Below, piece after piece: positions 15,901 to 17,152 of a DNA stretch of 17,152 nt; positions within the stretch are counted from its first letter, which is position 1, and each line of letters starts with the position of its first letter. Below the pieces are notes generated by a model, which saw nothing but the letters and a program-made list of their open reading frames with translations, searched no databases and was not told the DNA's origin. The stretch comes from Sandaracinaceae bacterium. GTDB lineage: Bacteria > Myxococcota_A > Polyangia > Polyangiales > Houyiibacteriaceae. The stretch spans positions 1 to 17,152 of the forward strand of contig JADJJE010000007.1 in NCBI GenBank assembly GCA_016706685.1, given 5' to 3'. The translations under genes and the position numbers were made by a program.

Positions 15901-17152
15901 GCGGGCGTCCACATACTGCGCCGTGCCGCTACCAATCTCGCCCTCGGCGATGGCGCTCGCGGGCAGGGGATACACCGGCCGCGTGCCCGCCGGCAGGACC
16001 TCGTCGCACTCCACGTAGTCCTCGGCGATGAGGCGGCCAGCGTGGTCGTAGAAGAAGTTTTGGCCACAGCCGCGTGGGTCGCGCACCGCGATGGGGTCGC
16101 CCACGTCGTTGAAGAGGTAGCGCCACGTGCGGTTGGTCTCGTCCATGGACCAGGTCGCGCAGAGTCGCTGTCGGGGTCCACGCTCCCCCACGCGGCGGCC
16201 CAGCGGAGTCCACGTGGAACACACGGATGAGGAGCGGTTGCCCACCAGCGAGGTGGTCTCCACCGGAGCGGCGTCCGCCGTCTCGGCACGCAGCACCAGC
16301 GCCACGGCGTTGTCCGGGCGGTAGAGGGTGTAGAGCCGGTAGTACTCGTCCGCGTAGCCCTGCGACGCCCGGCGCTGGTGCAGCACCTGGTCATAGCTGC
16401 GCCCGTGTCCGTCCACCCGTGTCAGAGTGCACGTGTCCTTGAAGCGTGGGTCGTTGCTCAGGTCGAGCGCGTCACACACCACCGTGCTGGTGGCGCCGTA
16501 GCGGGTCTCGGTGCGCGAGCGGTCCTCTGCCCACGCCTTGGTCACGCGGCCAAAGGCGTCGTACTCCGCCTCGGTGAAGTACGCCGAAGGGCGCGCGAGC
16601 ACGGTGTCGAGCGTGGGCATGGCCCCCGACACCAGGTCATTTTGGTAACCGAGGTAGGCTGTGCCGCGCGCGTTGAAGATGGTCACGCCGCTGCGCTCCC
16701 ACTCCGTGCCGCTGCGCCGCGTGAGCGCGGCCCGCGCGCGCCCGAGCCCGTCCACGTAGGACACGCTCTCGATGTAGGCGGGCGCCGTGCAACCCACGTT
16801 GCCGTGATTCTGGAGCGCGGTGATGCGGCTCACCGGGCGGCCATCCACCACCAGGTCATACCGGAACGTCTGCACCGGCACGTCGATCATGGGGCAGTCG
16901 TTGAAGTTGGGGGGCGTCACGGCCGTGAGCCGCGCCAGGCCGTCATAGGCCACCGTGGTGGTCTGCCCGTTCGGGTCCGTGGCTGTGCGCAGCACGCCAA
17001 ACCCTCGGTCCCACGTGGCGGTGGTCTCGACCATGCCAGAAGGGGATGGTGGCGTCACAGAAGGTCTGACCGTCGTAACCTGCCACTGCGATGCGCTCGG
17101 CCTGGGGGAGCTGCGCGTACGCGTCTTCGTACTCCACCTGGGCGTAGCGCAG
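12970..17152 (-). CDS. Rhs/YD-repeat polymorphic toxin (partial at its 5' end)
   Basis: Very large secreted Rhs protein; 1362 residues are in frame from 17058 to the TGA at 12972-12970, and the gene continues past the window edge. Rhs/YD repeats build a cocoon-like shell that encloses a C-terminal toxin. YD-type repeats include YDGLARLTAVTPP, YDAFGRVTKAWAED, YDHAGRLIAEDY, YDNLGRPTQMTYPD and YDWDELNRLAEARRYDR. The Rhs core motif GRWASVDPLSV...NGYHYVSGNLLQARDPLG spans residues 1032-1069 (about 13965-13852); DPLG marks the usual junction with the variable toxin. An indel near 17045 separates the main frame from the upstream piece (VEYEDAYAQLPQAERIAVAG ... FCDATIP), where FCDATIPSGMVETTATWD is the likely true reading. 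The secretion signal or N-terminal trafficking domain lies outside the window. The stop overlaps the immunity gene. Confidence 0.93.
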   Translation of the reverse strand, partial: CATPRWSTKTRTRSSPRPSASQWQVTTVRPSVTPPSPSGMVETTATWDRGFGVLRTATDPNGQTTTVAYDGLARLTAVTPPNFNDCPMIDVPVQTFRYDLVVDGRPVSRITALQNHGNVGCTAPAYIESVSYVDGLGRARAALTRRSGTEWERSGVTIFNARGTAYLGYQNDLVSGAMPTLDTVLARPSAYFTEAEYDAFGRVTKAWAEDRSRTETRYGATSTVVCDALDLSNDPRFKDTCTLTRVDGHGRSYDQVLHQRRASQGYADEYYRLYTLYRPDNAVALVLRAETADAAPVETTSLVGNRSSSVCSTWTPLGRRVGERGPRQRLCATWSMDETNRTWRYLFNDVGDPIAVRDPRGCGQNFFYDHAGRLIAEDYVECDEVLPAGTRPVYPLPASAIAEGEIGSGTAQYVDARYYFDEEPEFTGGFVTAFFPTPHLVGRATGSVDRAQASVAVYDARGQAEVSVRIMSLITEARALDPTLPEDLDDDGVHTAAAPSDQVFDNANAYFTMTAYDNLGRPTQMTYPDVIDGTSVSQTLVRGRLSYNQLGLPTAVNLDVFYQSTSATPAYSTPIVRDITYDANRLPIRIDYGDQGVTHDLHAEMRYDERLRVLRSWATRNAPATTGLNAVTRVHDFNYVWDAVSNLRVVTDARLNNEWSAGYRPWQQTIDHDALYRVNEIDIHYMDASGQWNPSYLDAATDWRSERTRPNQDGSTHEQRDPMRRRPAPMVSNNAPDRVRNLVYDYDWLANMTDWTDDAGVFYERSAGLLTSGNDAPDFNGWGPTHRPSALYLSTNISDAPGGPSSVPRGGYVWLDYGESGSVVGMTVHGECHDRSETTLCQDLDPATSSFGDRKAALEAGCVCAEEQHYRYDWDELNRLAEARRYDRTGGSGPWDLAVQQRYRYDAANVRMIKETIDHSAAPFAAVTLTPYPGSFERRGLTLNTLDSTYDSSASLNSESQYNIGGARLVWGTDDPRTGELTRSQRLTLPLSDLVQSTAAVVDLQSGDLIEHTTFYPNGARETHLSTDEVSMQLEPVGFTGKEADEEVGLVYFGERYLIPRLGRWASVDPLSVHAMGGGEAMNGYHYVSGNLLQARDPLGLQTDDEAIEVDSGGDYASDFCGATAGCRMGTGGELIITGQAPPTAPATIGPPRPSGPPTAEQVRYTRLWRDQQFRESGVSHSGSFIDFVAGIARFLDASVCNFGLNSHLERCGGQDDLFGRLEDEGLDLGVDRRSIQYGYFSSGPSLQDALGMALGGFLSRFSSHGAVPAAAEQTATRTNAELIQEVATRAERRIGGIGRHAGSLKHRYAQRVLDRYQRMFGDRGLRTEISFLGRVQVRYGTRGSARIDVLDELANIAYDFKFTIRPPGMSARQISHIQSQGPLGVRVVEVNP
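12973..13851 (-). other. variable C-terminal toxin region, PD-(D/E)xK-like nuclease
   Basis: Residues 1070-1362 of the Rhs protein, after DPLG. The first part (1070-1260) is a linker with ITGQAPPTAPATIGPPRP and four Cys (CGATAGC and a C-x11-C pair), plus a Gly/Ala helix near 1220. The last 100 residues (KHRYAQRVLDRYQRMFGDRG, LRTEISFLGRVQVRYGTRGS, ARIDVLDELANIAYDFKFT) resemble a restriction-endonuclease-fold toxin, with E1298, D1318 and D1329-x-K1331 as candidate metal/catalytic residues. GC content drops from the DPLG point onward, as in swapped toxin cassettes. DNase activity is an inference. Confidence 0.65.
12979..12984 (-). promoter_or_regulatory. ribosome binding site of the immunity gene
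   Basis: GAGGTG on the minus strand, 5 nt before ATG 12973 and inside the last codons of the Rhs gene. It supports the immunity start and a coupled translation of the pair. Confidence 0.6.

Noticed and set aside
13609..16230. Long plus-strand open frames (341, 217 and 294 codons) across the Rhs region
   Set aside because: They are antisense to clear YD-repeat coding sequence and show only Val/Ala/Arg/His-rich sequence without domains.
1..17152. tRNA, rRNA, CRISPR arrays, insertion sequences or attachment sites
   Set aside because: No transposase or integrase fragments, no regularly spaced repeats, and no RNA-gene signatures were seen.

Overview
The window is high-GC bacterial DNA with dense coding, short gaps and overlapping start/stop codons. 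Gene content points to a Myxococcota-like genome, probably Polyangia, from a draft or metagenome assembly. That content is a MoxR/vWA operon, a GAF-HD-GYP protein, a proline-rich lipoprotein with PPC-like repeats and a giant Rhs protein. This placement is inference from gene style; no rRNA or marker gene is present.

Layout. Positions 1-1437 (minus strand) hold a secreted rhodanese-like gene followed by an MpaB/DUF2236 oxygenase-family gene, both badly frameshifted. A 135-bp divergent gap separates them from a plus-strand luciferase-like (LLM) oxidoreductase (1573-2646), also frameshifted. From 2783 to 9205 runs a tight plus-strand operon of five genes: a MoxR AAA+ ATPase; an unknown partner protein; a protein joining an HExxH metallopeptidase-like region to a vWA domain; a small protein with a charged helical tail; and a PaaK-like AMP-forming ligase. 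Four of these are linked by 4-nt GTGA/ATGA overlaps and the fifth follows within 2 nt. A GAF-HD-GYP c-di-GMP phosphodiesterase (9234-10961) follows 28 nt later, then a two-domain lipoprotein (11082-12219) and a terminator hairpin. Converging from the right is an Rhs polymorphic toxin (12970 to beyond 17152, minus strand) whose stop overlaps the start of a putative immunity gene (12296-12973).

How the genes fit together. MoxR and vWA proteins normally act as an ATP-driven chaperone pair. Here they are translationally coupled to a metallopeptidase-like region, two accessory proteins and an adenylating enzyme. This resembles the MoxR-vWA ternary systems in which 'bpX' accessory families are found; that comparison is from memory. 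No beta-propeller gene is visible in the window. The Rhs protein carries a low-GC C-terminal region that looks like a PD-(D/E)xK nuclease and is followed by an unrecognised immunity candidate, the classic layout of a contact-dependent toxin module.

Quality warning. From 1 to about 9205 nearly every gene is interrupted by small indels, while 9234-17040 is almost clean. Conserved motifs, start/stop overlaps and ribosome binding sites survive between the shifts, so consensus errors are more likely than decay. Gene boundaries in that part are reconstructions across several frames.
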